Below are positions 1-11,089 of a stretch of 64,000 bases of DNA, in pieces (positions within the stretch are counted from its first letter, which is position 1; each line of letters starts with the position of its first letter). Made by a program: the position numbers and the translations under genes. The stretch is from contig NC_052619.1 of the NCBI RefSeq assembly GCF_016545825.1, positions 10,803,501-10,867,500 on the forward strand, written 5' to 3'. The DNA is from Eucalyptus grandis. Lineage: Eukaryota > Streptophyta > Magnoliopsida > Myrtales > Myrtaceae. Below the pieces are notes generated by a model. The model saw only the letters and a list, made by a program, of their open reading frames with translations. It was not told the DNA's origin and ran no database searches.

Positions 1-1319
1 ACTTTTTGATTCCATTTTTTACCGCTAAGATTTCTTTGAAAGTGGAATGGTAATGCATTTCAGCTTGAGAAAACTTTCCACTTTTATGAGCACGAGGTGT
101 CTCTTACCATCGATTTCTTCAAAGAGAGTGGCTGCCCGGTATTCGTCACCACCGCGTCGCCTTGAAGGATTCTTTTGCTGTTGATGGTATTTGCAAAGGT
201 GGGAGATTCTGCATAATCTCCTTAAGTTCAGCGACTGCTTTGGTCTGAGCTTTTCCCCAAGGTGGGGAATTCTTCTTTAGCATGGATTGCAAAGGAATCA
301 GAAGCTTTGCAATGTTTGGGACAAAAACCCTGAGATAATTAATTATCCCAAGAAACTGTTGAACTTGCTTTGTTGTGAAGTTGTCTTAAGGAAACTTCAA
401 TAATTCTTGAGCGATATGTGGCCTGGGTAGTATGTACCTTTGTTAAGGTGCATACCAAGAAATTCGATTTTTGTCCGGGCAATATTCATCTTCATTTGAG
501 AAAGCATAATACCATGTTTTTTACGATTTCGCAAACCGCTCAAGGAGCCGGTGTGTGGCTCATCGGGGCCTAGAGCAGAATATCGTCAATGTATACAGCT
601 GCACTTGATAAGATCGGTTGGAAGATACGACACATGGCCTTTTGGAAAAGGGATGGTGCTACCTTTAAGCCAAAAGGAAGAACTTTCCATTGGAAATGCT
701 GGTTCGGAATACAGAATCCTGTTTTGGATCTGTCTTCAGGATGGATGCCCAACTGCCAAAATCTGGCTTTGAAGTCGAATTTGGAATAGATGTGGGCCTT
801 GGTTAGACCACTAAAGAGAGAATCTCTAGATGGTAAAGGGAACTTATCATCTTGGAGGAAAAGATTGAGAGGTTGATAGTTGATCACCAATCTTATTTTT
901 CCTCTGTTTTGCTCGGCGCGCTTATTGACATAAAAGGCTTCACAAGCCCATTGTGAATCAGAGATTTCAATAAGGCATTGTTGCAATAGTTCCGAGCATT
1001 CCCTTTGAGCTAAAACTAGATGTTCTGGCTTCATTCCCATGTGGCTCGCATTGGTTGGGTTTATGTCTTCATTTTTCTTGAAAGGAAGGCGAACAAAGAA
1101 CTCTGGATTTTCCCACAAAGGATGGGAACACTTTTGAGCGAATTCTAAATGGGATTCTGAATAGGATTCTGAACAAGATTCTAACAACTTTTGCATAATT
1201 GGATCTAGTAGACTCATCTGAATGGAAAAGAGTCTTTGAATATTGACGAACTCAAAGAATTGATCTTTATATCTAAGACCTTTTCTAGGAATGATACGAA
1301 GTTGAGAGATTTGAGTCAT
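1..1319 (-). pseudogene. Caulimovirid reverse transcriptase / RNase H relic
   Basis: A 249-codon open stretch (1319 to 570) carries classic RT blocks: the NYQPLN-type motif, a YSKFD catalytic block, the PFGLK-AP block, and YIDD at 582-593. A TAG directly after YIDDILL (570-572) ends the frame. Below this, other frames carry the conserved connection sequence of form QFLGI-NYLR, and near position 60 an AE-HYHSTFKE block typical of caulimovirid RNase H. A frame loss and two or more stops lie between them. The 3' part lies outside the window. Confidence 0.75.
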
Positions 1320-1489
1320 GATGTCCCACCCAATTATCAGGTCTTTATTGGGAATGTTTGATCCAAAGATTTTTGCAGTTATGGAGCACTTGCGGAAGAA
1401 CTGACGATTCTAGGAGTGGTTCGACATTTATGGAGAAAGTATCTCTGAAGCGAATTGAAATATCGGATGTAAGGAGTCCAGAATTCTTC

Positions 1490-1580
1490 GAAGAACTTTG
1501 GTGTCTAATATTGAACAACTTGCTCCTGTGTCAATGAGAGCAATAACAGTGATGGATTTGGCAAACTTTGAAGTGAGGAT
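1490..1580 (-). pseudogene. Pararetroviral aspartic protease relic
   Basis: The minus strand at 1518-1532 encodes the retropepsin active-site signature DTGAS, followed by Cys-Ser and a hydrophobic stretch, as in pararetrovirus proteases. It lies between the zinc knuckle and the reverse transcriptase, the expected position. The reading frame around it is not continuous with either neighbour. Confidence 0.6.
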
Positions 1581-1829
1581 TTTTACAGGGAAATGGGGAC
1601 AGTAAGTTTAACTTGAAAATATGTCAAGGTTTGGTTCTGGGGATGATGGTGATATATGGAAAATATCTTCAGACTTTGAATCTGACTCAGTTTCACTGGA
1701 AGTTTAGTAAGAGGGAATGACACAAAGAGTTTGTTCAGATGGCTCTTCATCAGCAAAGAATAAGGATTCAATATCATCATTTTCAAGAGAAATACCTGTT
1801 TCGTTCTCAATGTGATGAATTAGGTGATT

Positions 1830-2579
1830 CTGACATTTTCTCTCTTGAGAACAGTTCTTGGCAAAATGTCCTTTCTGATTGCAAATGTAGCAACGGATTG
1901 ATTTTTTGTGGCTTGTGCGATCCTTCCTTTTGCGTAGGTATCGTCATTTCTTCTTTTTCCGGAAATGCTTGGAGTCATGTTTGGATTTCTTTATCCAAAA
2001 CTTCTTGTAGTGTTTTTTCTTCCGGGAATACTTGCCACATGTACCATCACAGTCTTTCTTGGAACATTTGATTTTTAACTTCTGGCGAGAACAAGCTGAT
2101 TCAAGGCGCTTGTCGTCTGTAATGTAAGTACGGACCATCTGGCGCTTTAAGCACAATTCTTCAAGACATAAATGAACTTCTTGTTGTATTTCACCTAGGG
2201 GAACATCTTGTATTCTCCTTTGTTTTCCAAAGAAAGATATTTCAACCATCTGGGATAGTTCTTTAGGGATGGAAGTAAGGAAAACATGCTTCAGATTTGG
2301 GTCTGCACCGACTTGATAAAAAAGCTGAAGCATTATTCGGTAATGCTTATCAAGTTGTTTTTCCTGGAGGGAGCAGCATCTTCTTTCAAAAAACTCTCTT
2401 CTTTTTATCTCTATGAGATCAGCGGGTTTTCCCACAAAGACATGATATAAGAGAGTAATGGCATGACTGAAATTGGGTGACATCAGAAAATGGATCTGGT
2501 CTTGTTCTGAAATTGATTGCCACCAGAGTTTGAGGCTTCCTGTGAACCTTTTAACAAAGTTGTACAGGACGCCATTCAT
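1830..2579 (-). pseudogene. Caulimovirid coat-protein-like segment with CCHC finger
   Basis: An open stretch of 211 codons (2579 down to 1944) has a low-similarity coat-protein-like body and ends in a very Lys-rich tail, as in pararetroviral capsid/nucleic-acid-binding regions. A single TGA at 1944-1946 interrupts it. Reading on in the same frame gives a zinc knuckle of form C-x2-C-x4-H-x4-C at 1851-1892. The knuckle is the firm evidence; the capsid assignment rests on order and composition. It cannot make a complete protein. Confidence 0.6.
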
Positions 2580-2639
2580 ATCATGGTTAGTGATAGACTA
2601 GGTATTCAACCAAGTATGAAATTCTTCAAGCACTAGGCT

Positions 2640-3080
2640 AGGGAAGGTACTGTTCACAGTACAGTTACTGTTCATAGTGTGCTAATAATTCCCTCCCGAA
2701 GGTTTTCGGTGCCGCTGTTTGTATCTAGACCCGTGAGTTAGGTCCCTGTGTGTGTCCTTGTGACCTCTTATTGCCTATATAAGGCGAGGAGGGTGTAATG
2801 TGTTGGGCAGAGTCCCCTAAAGTAAAGTGTGTGCTTTGTGAAAATCTCTTCATGGCTTTCTAATTTCCTCTTCTTCTTCAGCCTGGTAGGATCCTTCAAG
2901 AAATGCAACTTGGGTAGGTTAGAAACGTTTCCATCCTGGCATCTCTGAGTGTCTCTAGGCTCTGAACTGATGGGCGAGTGGTTTTCTGCTAAAAGGCTGT
3001 CCCTAAAGGGCTTGAACGGGGTTGTTCGCCCACTGTGGGATGCATACCTGCAGGAAATTTACTCTCCTTCCCTGGTTCTC
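2640..3080 (+). promoter_or_regulatory. Possible pararetroviral promoter-like region
   Basis: A good TATA box (CTATATAAGG) lies near 2775 on the plus strand. It is followed by a leader-like sequence without long open frames and a pyrimidine-rich tract near 2860-2880. It faces away from the caulimovirid body on the minus strand, so if viral it is from a second, inverted copy. No convincing tRNA-Met primer-binding site could be confirmed. Confidence 0.25.
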
Positions 3081-3084
3081 AATC

Positions 3085-3380
3085 TAGGTCCATTCATGAT
3101 TTTTCTTATTTTTTTTAAATTTTTTGAATATTTTAAATAAAATTAATTTTAAATCTAATTTAATTAATTTTTATATTATTATTTACACGTAGACTCGAAA
3201 CGGCGTCGTTTTACATTTTCTTCGCCATGTCGCATGCAAAACGACGCCGTTTTGGACCAAACTCGCCGGAAAATTGTCACGTCAGCCATTTGGCCAGATT
3301 TTCGCCGGCGTGGCACTTAAATGTCCCATTTTACTCCGATATTGGCACATAAGTATACCATTTTAAAGTTATGGCACTTA
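3085..3380 (-). repeat. Inverted arm, left (pairs with 5405-5660)
   Basis: Read on the minus strand this segment aligns along its length with 5405-5660 on the plus strand. Both start with repeated 'ACTTAAGTGCCA'-like words, then an 'AATTTTCCG(G/A)CGA' block, a 'GCGTCGTTTT'/'GCTTCGTTTT' block, and an AT-rich run of TTAAATTTAAAAT words. It also holds a perfect 15-nt inverted pair (AAACGGCGTCGTTTT) at about 3198-3253. It is either one long TIR of a large DNA element or two head-to-head copies of a smaller repeat. Confidence 0.55.
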
Positions 3381-3382
3381 AA

Positions 3383-4283
3383 GCTGCGCATGGCAACATT
3401 TCTTGGCAGGAGAACAATTTTTTTCAGAAATAGTTCTTTTCTATTTCTATTCTGGGAACAATTTCTATGTAAAAAAAAGTTTGGTAACAACGGAAAATTT
3501 TTACTCTAGAAATATAAAAAGAATAGAAATGCGTTTGATAAAAAATAGTTTCTTTTTTATATTTATTTGTTTTTTTATTTTTTAGCGGTAGACCGCCGCC
3601 ACCGTCGACGCCGCCGCCGCCAAAGACGCACCGCCCGGCCGACCGCCGCCGATCGACTAGCTGCGCGATCACGCATCGCACGGCCCATCGGCCGCCACCT
3701 CTCTGGCCACCTGCGCCTCCGGCGGCCGATGGGCCGTGCGACGGCGATCAGCGGCGACGTGCAGCGGCGGCGTCCGGCGGCGACGTGCAGCAGTGGCGTC
3801 CGGCGCGACCGGCGGCGTCGTGGCGTCCCGGCAGCAACCGGGCGGCGTCGGCGGCGTCGGCAGCAACGGCGGCGGCGGCGACGTGTGGCAGCGATGGCAT
3901 CCGGCGACTACTGGCAGCGGTGTCCGGTGGCGACCGCCGGCGGCAACTGGCGGTGGCGACAATCGGTCGGCCGGCAGCGATCGGCGGCGGCGACCGGTGG
4001 TGGCGACGGTCGGTCAGCCGGCAGCGACCGGCGGCGGCAACGGTCGGTCGGCCTCCGGCGATCGGCGGCGGAAAAATTCACTTATTTCTTAAACTTGTTC
4101 CCGGGAACAAGAAGCAACTTTTTTTTACTTCTCATTTCTATTCCAAAACCATTCCCGGGCTAACTTTTTGTTCCCGGGAACAAAAAACTAACTTGCCATT
4201 ATCAAACAAATTTCTATTCTTTTTTTGTTCTGGGGAAGAGAAGAATAGAAATTCTTGGGCTAGGGAAGTTTACCATGCGCAGC
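3383..4283. mobile_element. Non-autonomous TIR element with GC-rich filler
   Basis: The left end reads GCTGCGCATGG (3383-3393) and the right end is its inverted complement (4273-4283). Similarity continues inward (AGAACAA, TTTCTATTCT, TTTGATAA) and outward (CACTTA). The middle (3590-4075) is a GC-rich, CGG/GGC-repetitive filler open in several frames by composition only; I see no protein family. Palindromic GTTCCCGGGAACAA-type words recur near the right end. No clear target duplication is visible. Confidence 0.5.
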
Positions 4284-4349
4284 CTAAGTGTCCCTCCGTG
4301 CCAAGTTATGGCACTCCAGGTGTCCCAAGCTCAAGAAATGGGTAATTCC

Positions 4350-4940
4350 CAAATTTATTTCAATTTTAGTGAATTCATTACAATCTTGGTAACTTATTGA
4401 CTATAGTTATGAAACTTAAAAGAAATCAGTAACTATTTGAAAGTTCATAATTACCTAATCTTACCTCTTAAATTAAAATAAGTGACTAAGTTATTAGGAA
4501 GATGATAAATTCATCAAGCTGTTGGTAAGTTACTCACTACACGTGCGGATTGTAAAAGAAGATAGTAATTTACTAATGAATTACGACATTAGAAAATTCA
4601 ATATGATGTTGGTATCTTGTTGACAATACAGGTCATATTTGTGATATTTTGAAATTTGATCCATTTGGAAATATATGAAATGGTTATTTCATCAATACAC
4701 TGATAGTTAATTTACTTGAAGCTAATTACTCATGAGTTAATTAATCTATTGGGTGAGGACGTAAAATGTTAAAACGCGAAAGACCAAAGAATTCGATTAA
4801 GGATCAACTACTCAACTATAACAATCAACAATAGTCAATACTATACTATGATAAATCAATTAGCGAATGGATATAAATCGATTCGACAAAAATACGTAGT
4901 TAATTTGCGGGTGATTTCGTAGGATTACAATTACACCCGA
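4350..4940. other. AT-rich intergenic, nothing recognised
   Basis: AT-rich spacer with recurring short words such as 'GGTAACTTATT' and 'AAGTTACT'. No open frame, RNA gene or clear repeat boundary is supported. Confidence 0.5.
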
Positions 4941-4944
4941 ACCC

Positions 4945-5430
4945 ATGGAGTGCCAAAAGTTGGCACAAAGGGACACTTATGGGGTGCATGACAAACCAGA
5001 ATTTATGTTCCAAAAATAATTTTTATATTCCAGATTTGTTTCTGAAATAAAAATCCGTTTGATACAATTATTTCATTTTTCTATTTTTGAAATAGATTTT
5101 TGTTCCAGAAATAAGTTTATAATAGAAATCAGAAGTAAAAATTTTCTACTTTTCTATTTCTGGAACAGAAATGAGAAATAAAAATTCTTCTCATTGTTCG
5201 TCATTACTATGAACCGGTCGTCCATCCATCGCCGCCGTTCAAAAGGGAGAAATTTTGTGTCATTATCAAACAAATTTCTATTTTTAGAGTAGAAATTCTA
5301 TGTTGTTATCAAACGGATATTTTTACTTAAAAATTCATCTAGAAATAGAAATAGAAAAATCTATTTCTCTTCTATAAATCAATTTCCGGTCGAATGATAA
5401 TTATTCGCACCCTTAGGTGCCAAAAGTTGC
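4945..5430. mobile_element. Second related TIR/MITE-like element
   Basis: A 480-bp element whose inner parts form an inverted repeat: ATCCGTTTGATA near 5049 pairs with TATCAAACGGAT near 5308, and both sides carry TTTCTATTTCT/AGAAATAGAAA. The ends carry GGGTGC in inverted orientation, flanked by 'GTGCCAAAAGTTG' on both sides. The subterminal words are shared with the element at 3383-4283, so the two appear to be relatives. No coding capacity. Confidence 0.45.
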
Positions 5431-5660
5431 GAAAGTAACAATTAAGTGCCAAAATTGGAGCAAAATTGATCACTTAAGTGCCAATCTAGCCAAAATCCGA
5501 CCAAAACACTGTCGTGTCAATTTTCCGACGAAACAAGTATAAAATGGCTTCGTTTTGGTGCTAACATGGTAAAAATTGATATAAAAATTATTTAAATTAA
5601 ATTTAAAATTAAATTCATTTAAAACATTTTAAAATAAAAATAAAAATATTAAAAAAAATT
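5405..5660 (+). repeat. Inverted arm, right (pairs with 3085-3380)
   Basis: Diverged inverted copy of 3085-3380 (same order of blocks, opposite strand). It is followed at 5665-5765 by a short GC-rich segment not present beside the left arm. Confidence 0.5.
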
Positions 5661-5769
5661 TTAAAAAGGGAGGCGGCTGAGGGTCACCTCGGTGGACGGT
5701 GGCCCTTGGCCCGACCGGGCGAGGGCCGCCGGTCGGCCAGGGTCGCCGGCCCCTTGGCTAGGGCCTTAA

Positions 5770-8445
5770 ATCATCATCTTGGCCTCCAATTATGTTGAAA
5801 TTAAACTTGGACCAAATTTAATTAATCAAATCAGGCCAAAAGCACTAAATTGCATTGAATTGGGCATTCTTAAGCAAGAAAATGGCCAACTTTGAGGGAT
5901 TTTCTTGCAAAATTGGGTGGGAATAATTCCAAAAACTGGTCAATATCTCAAAGAACTACACACAAGCTTGCTAATTTATAAAAAAAATCACAGCAAAATT
6001 GATGGATTAAAGTACTCAAACCAGCTACCAAAACTCAATCCACGAGTTGGTTTTAATTTGAAGCTGCTAAGTAAGCAACTTGGTGGCTCCACCATACCCT
6101 CCTCAGTCGTTCAATCAGCCTGATCTTTGCACGTGATGGAAGGCCATAATTAGGGGTGCAAGTGAACCAAAATTGGACAGGGATAAGCTCTAAAGGCACG
6201 TGAAAATCACAGCAAATCTACACACTCAACAGCTACAATGGTTGAAAAAATTGGACATGTCAGAAAATTGGTGAACTAGCTCAGTTGGAAGGCTTGGTAG
6301 GTAGGGCAAAGGCCGACCAAAAGATGGCTGAATTCAGTAGATAAGATCTTTGAAGTAGGCTCTTTTGGGGGATAAAATGTAGGAGACAAGAAGGAGAAGA
6401 GGGAGCTCACAATCGTTCCCCAAAGACACCCCCACAAGCAACTCAAGAAAAGAAAACCCAGAAATTTTAGATCGACCATTGCAGAGAAAAGTGAAATTTT
6501 CACAAACTTGCAGCCACAATTAGCTAAAATCTTCAACTAGAGAGTGAAATTTCGCTCAAAGATATTTCCAACCATAGGTTGCACGTTCAAAATGGGGATT
6601 ATGAAGGTTTTCTAAGGCCCCCCAAAACAGTAGCCTTTTGGCGGGGCAAGAAAGTAAAAAAATTTCCAAAGTGTTTTTCCTAGTTGATCACAAGTGAGGG
6701 AAAGTGAGTGTTTTTAAGAAAGTGAGAGATAAATGAGGAAAACCATGACTTGTATCCCAAACTAGAATAGATATAGTTTGATTTGATGTTAATTTGGCCA
6801 ACAAAAGGATCTCGAAGTCTAATTTTTGAGACCAACAAAAACCTTCTTTGTCAGTTTTTTTTTTTTTCTGTTGATCTCATTTTTTAGTTTGCAGGAGCCA
6901 AATTCCACGTGCCTCGTAGGATAATTTCTTGGTTTCCTCGGCTAAAAGCCACTTGCAAAAGAAACTAGAAATCAAGGTAAGAATCCTAAATGTATTTTTG
7001 GTCAAGTTTGAACATGTTTTAACCGTGAAAAATCAAAAGGAAAACCAATCCAAAAACTGATTTTGAGGCTGGATTTTTTTCGACCCCATTTTTGTGCATT
7101 ACTTGTCTTCGTAATTTTGATGAATGTTATATGGGAGTACAAATGATGCTTAGGTCAGCCTAGTTTAGTTTTTAAATCTCCATGTGAATCATGAAATCGT
7201 TTACAACTTAAGTAAAAACCAAGTCAATCCAAATTAAGACATGGTTGGCCAGTGTAAGCCATGAATGTATGCTTCTTGGAGAGTTTGTTTCGATGTGTCT
7301 AGTTGATCGTTCTCTATGATGTTTATTGCATTTGAAAGTCTATATGACCTATTTTTATTTGGATGAAGTGATGTTTCTTATGGATCCCGCATGTGATGAC
7401 TGTCAAGGGCTTGAATTTGGACATACAATGTGTTTGTTTGACTTAGGATCAAATCCAGATCTACAAAAACACCTCAAACCCGCGCATTGGAGGCCAATTT
7501 CAGTTTGGTTCTTGTGTGTTTTAGGTTGTGATTTCTAGCTAAGTTATTGCAATATTTATATACTGGGTTGTTCCATATTAGTGTAAATCAGCATATATCA
7601 ATTTAGGGCATTATTTTTAAATAAGAAATTTTAAAAAACCAAAAAAAATATGAAAATTTCAAAATAAAAATAAAAATGTTGGATGATTTCAAATTAGGGC
7701 AGAAATGACATCTATGAAATTTTCTTAATTTTATAAGGTCATTTTTCCTAATTGAATATTTTATTTTGTAATCATTTTTGTAAATAATCCATATTGCATA
7801 AATTAAAATTATTTAGAGTAGTATCATGCATGTAGAGTAATTTCATGCATATATAAATTCTCGTTTTGCTCATGGGGGTCCTGTCCTAGGGCATGATAAC
7901 AAGACCATATAATATTATTTGCTCAACTTGTATCTAGTTTTCCTTTTCCGCATTTACTTTAAAGTCATTTCAACTTCTTAAATGTTTACTTATCGCATCA
8001 CTTTTCAATAATTTGAATGTAAATTCTTTTTCTAAATTAGGTTAGGATTAGTCTAGATATTAAGGAAAACAAACTTACAAAAACATTTGCATGGACATTT
8101 AGTGGTTTCATAGAGATTATAATTGGTAACCAAAATTGTTATGCCATTTAGATAAACAATCCTCCAAGTTGGTGGTACTCGCAAGGGCGCTAATGGAAAC
8201 ATTGGCGTAAACAAGTCCCCGTTCCTAGAAATCTCTAGATGCATAGGAATCGAGACAACACTCGGGCATCTTGATTGATATCTAGCCGACTCTAATAAGC
8301 TAGTGGTAACTACTAGAAATACTTGGGTGGTTAAGAATTGATGTCGTGCGAGGTGTGGGTTTAGGAGAGTTCATGCCTAACCAGGGCCGTTGCCACCTTA
8401 GGTAATACTCCTAAACCTCTTCCTTTCCCTCTAACGGCAAAAGAG
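5770..8445. other. Intergenic, no gene recognised
   Basis: About 2.7 kb of AT-rich DNA with short accidental frames only. A pyrimidine tract (about 6860-6880) and AT-rich tracts (7600-7900) are present. Part may be a minus-orientation long LTR ending at 8455 (separate entry), but I could not find its other end. Confidence 0.4.
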
Positions 8446-8455
8446 AGGTCGCGAC
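8446..8455 (-). repeat. Possible long-LTR terminus (TGTCGCGACC)
   Basis: On the minus strand the word TGTCGCGACC begins at 8455. The same ten bases begin the well-defined solo LTR at 33524. The sequence that follows is not closely similar to that LTR, so this would be a different family or a diverged one. The matching end (TGTTGACACC-type) was not found. Confidence 0.25.
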
Positions 8456-8459
8456 ACCG

Positions 8460-9485
8460 ATAATCAATACAAAATATATTCAATATCAAAATTTTCAAAA
8501 AGGAGTATCTACTTGCGAATCGTTCATCCTAAAGATAACGAACTCATTGACTAAATTAGAGTAAAGGGACTAGAAAAGAGAAAATAAATTAAAAAAATGC
8601 GCTCCACCTATTTTTATCATGCATTTGCTAAAAGGAGAGATTCTCCTAGATTTAGGTGTGAGGCTCAGGCTTTCGTTATGATCACCACCGCTGTATTTTT
8701 TTCCAATCACCACTCATGTTCCAAATTTAGATGCCGATACTATCCAGTCATTGCCAGGCAGTAATTAATCTCAAACACGATCGTAAAAAGAGGCGAACGG
8801 ATTGTCTGTAAACGGATTAAGCTGATAAAATAATCGTTTGCCGATAAAAAAAAAAGGAACAAAACGTCAACGAGAATCGGGAAGAAGTGAAGGTTTGTCT
8901 CAAGATGATTAATTAATCTCTATAATCACATCTAAAAAAGTCCAAAAAATAGTCAATCAGTCAATAGGCAATAGATTCGGTGGGCGAGCTAACCATGAGG
9001 CAAGTTCTCGGAAGAAGAAGAAGCGAAACAAAGCCGCTCCAAATGCAGCCGTGCACACGCCCTCTTTCAAATTCTCCGCGAGTTTACGAGTGTGATGCGA
9101 TGGAACATTGACCATCAATTATTATGCGAAATCTTTCGGTCCTCTCTCGGAAGTTACAAGAAAAGGTTGGCTTGGCATGAAACGGGAAGTGCAGGATTCA
9201 TCGGAGAGACCAAAGACAAGGGACAAGGACAGAGAAGGATTACTATGGTCACGACAATGAGCGATGTCCGACCAAGGGGACATGGAAGTGCGTTATCAAT
9301 GCACGGAGAGATCACATGGTTGGAAGGTTAAGTACCGAATCGGCCGACGAATAAAAAGTTTAGGATTTTTTAGATAATTTTTTCGAAGTTAACAAAGGGA
9401 AGTGGAAAACACAGGAAACAAAAATAGCAATCAAAGTTGATTTTTTTAAGTATTTGGGTCTGTAGGGACTTGAGATGTGGTCACA
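8460..9485. other. Intergenic; 3' part is F-box-cluster flank
   Basis: No gene recognised in 8460-9355. From about 9360 to 9485 the DNA is paralogous to 28025-28140 (shared order: AAGTGGAAAACACAGGAAA-like block, then CTTGAGATGTGG/CTTGGGATGTAG), marking the edge of a duplicated F-box block. Confidence 0.45.
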
Positions 9486-9489
9486 ATAT

Positions 9490-10440
9490 GTAAACCTCTT
9501 CTCGGGGCAGCCCATACTACCCTAAGAAAACTTGTATATACAGTTTAAATGAACCCAAGCCTTATAAACTAGCCCAAGACTTCCTCCTAAGCGATGTGGG
9601 ATATGAGACATGCACTTAGCTTTGCCCGCGTACGAGGCAATCTTAGTACTCCCCCCTTAGCAATGTGGGATAGGAGACACCCTTAGCGATGTGGGATAGG
9701 AGACATGCACTTAGCCTCACTCGCGTACCGCCGAGGCAATCTTAGGACAGGAGACATGCACTTCGCCTCGCGCGCGTACTGCCTAGGCAATCTTAGTACT
9801 CTCCCCTTAGCGATGTGGGACAAGAGACATGCACTTAGCTTCGCCTGTGTATTGCCGAGGCAATCTTAGTACTCCCCCCCTAAGCGATGTGGGACAAGAG
9901 ACATGCACTTAGCCTCACCTGCGTATTGCCAAGGCAATCTTAGTCCGTCCCTCCATAGTTTTGTTCTTCTTGGGGCAGCTCATACTACCATAAGAAAATG
10001 CGTATATACAGTTTAAATGAGCGCAAGCCTTATAAACCAAGGCATGACTCTTCCCTTAAGCGATGTGAGACAGGAGATATGCATTTAGCATCGCTCGTGT
10101 ACTGCCGAGGCGACCCATTATGGCACAGCGCCCTTGTTGTGGCCCCACACGCTGTAGGAGTCAACTCTTATACCACTTGTAAAAACCTAGGTCTCCACTA
10201 TACATATATTGCCGTATTTGGATACTAAGTTCTCACGGTTTTGTTCTTCTCAGGCAGCCTATACTACCAAAAATAAAATAAAAAAACCGAGGAACCTAAG
10301 CTTTATAAATTAGCACAGGACTCCCCGTAAGCAATGTGGGATAAGAGATGTGCACTTAGCTTTGCCCGCGTACTGCCGAGGCGATCTTAGTCCGTCCCTT
10401 TGTACTGCCTCAGGTTTAAGTTGTCACACAATACTCCTGC
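9490..10440 (+). repeat. Dispersed/tandem 'GCGATGTGGGA' repeat insertion
   Basis: The core GC(G/A)ATGTGGGA, or a close variant, occurs seven times (about 9591, 9660, 9685, 9810, 9884, 10060, 10331). Most copies are followed by 'GAGACATGCACTTAGC', then 'CCGAGGC(A/G)A' and 'CTTAGT'. Three copies carry a longer leader beginning near 9500, 9968 and 10245 ('GGGGCAGC...ATACTACC' and 'CCTTATAAA'). This looks like a nested set of LTR or TRIM-type pieces with internal expansion. No protein coding is seen. Confidence 0.6.
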
Positions 10441-10814
10441 AGATTTAACAAATTAGAATCAAGAAGAATGTGGGCAAATGAGGAAAGAATTTTTCAACGT
10501 AAGAAGTAAGATACCAAAATCTATGTTTCCTTGCGGCGATAAGGGCAAAGCAAATGGCTTGAGTTGGTCATTAAAAATCATTTCCAGATATTGAAAACCT
10601 CTAACATTAAACCAGAATATGCATTAATCCGGAAATAGTTGCGAGTGAACAAATTGGGAAAACTGCTAAAAGTTTTATGATTAGTTTCTTTGATGTAAGC
10701 AAAGTTCTGATCAACAGAAAATTGAACCATGCCATTTTAGTGCATAGTCTTTTGAAAATGCCATTAGATTTAAGCAGCTCCAAATGTCCTGAAAAGTTAT
10801 ATGTGAGTTATATG

Positions 10815-10871
10815 AACTACACGAGTCCAATCTCTTTACCAAAAAAAAAAAAAAAACTACACGAGTCCAAT
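10815..10871 (+). mobile_element. Hyper-truncated LINE insertion with 17-bp TSD
   Basis: The 17-mer AACTACACGAGTCCAAT occurs at 10815-10831 and again at 10855-10871. Between the copies are only nine bases (CTCTTTACC) and an A-run. The LINE in this window ends with nearly the same word, CTCTTTCGACC, followed by poly(A). The structure is that of a target-primed insertion that copied almost only the tail. Confidence 0.75.
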
Positions 10872-11089
10872 GTTGCTTGCACTCTCTGAATGAAGGTCTA
10901 CTCGACATTAGGATGTCAAGATGTCGTCATTAGAAATAGTCTTCAATAAAATTCAAACACAAAGAATATTATTAGTACATATGTAATATATATTGACACT
11001 AGAAATAGTCATCAATAAAATGTAAACACATAGAATATTATTAGTAGATATGTATTATACATGAAAAAAATCCAAACACGTAATCTTCA

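Larger units (their letters stand above)
1..2600 (-). mobile_element. Endogenous caulimovirid (pararetrovirus) fragment
   Basis: Old virus-derived insertion read on the minus strand. In order it shows a coat-protein-like segment, a CCHC zinc finger, an aspartic protease, a reverse transcriptase and the start of RNase H, which runs off the window edge. This order is typical of Caulimoviridae polyproteins (established knowledge). No integrase and no LTRs are seen, which argues against a Ty3/gypsy element. The frame is broken by several stops and shifts, so it is a non-functional relic. No movement-protein segment is recognised upstream of 2580. The genus cannot be assigned from the sequence alone. 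Confidence 0.8.

Noticed and set aside
1739..2071. 110-codon plus-strand frame.
   Set aside because: Shadow of the caulimovirid coat-protein region on the other strand.
3567..4345. Several long overlapping open frames rich in Arg, Ala and Gly.
   Set aside because: They arise from CGG-rich, stop-poor filler in a TIR element; frames on both strands are open and none resembles a protein family.
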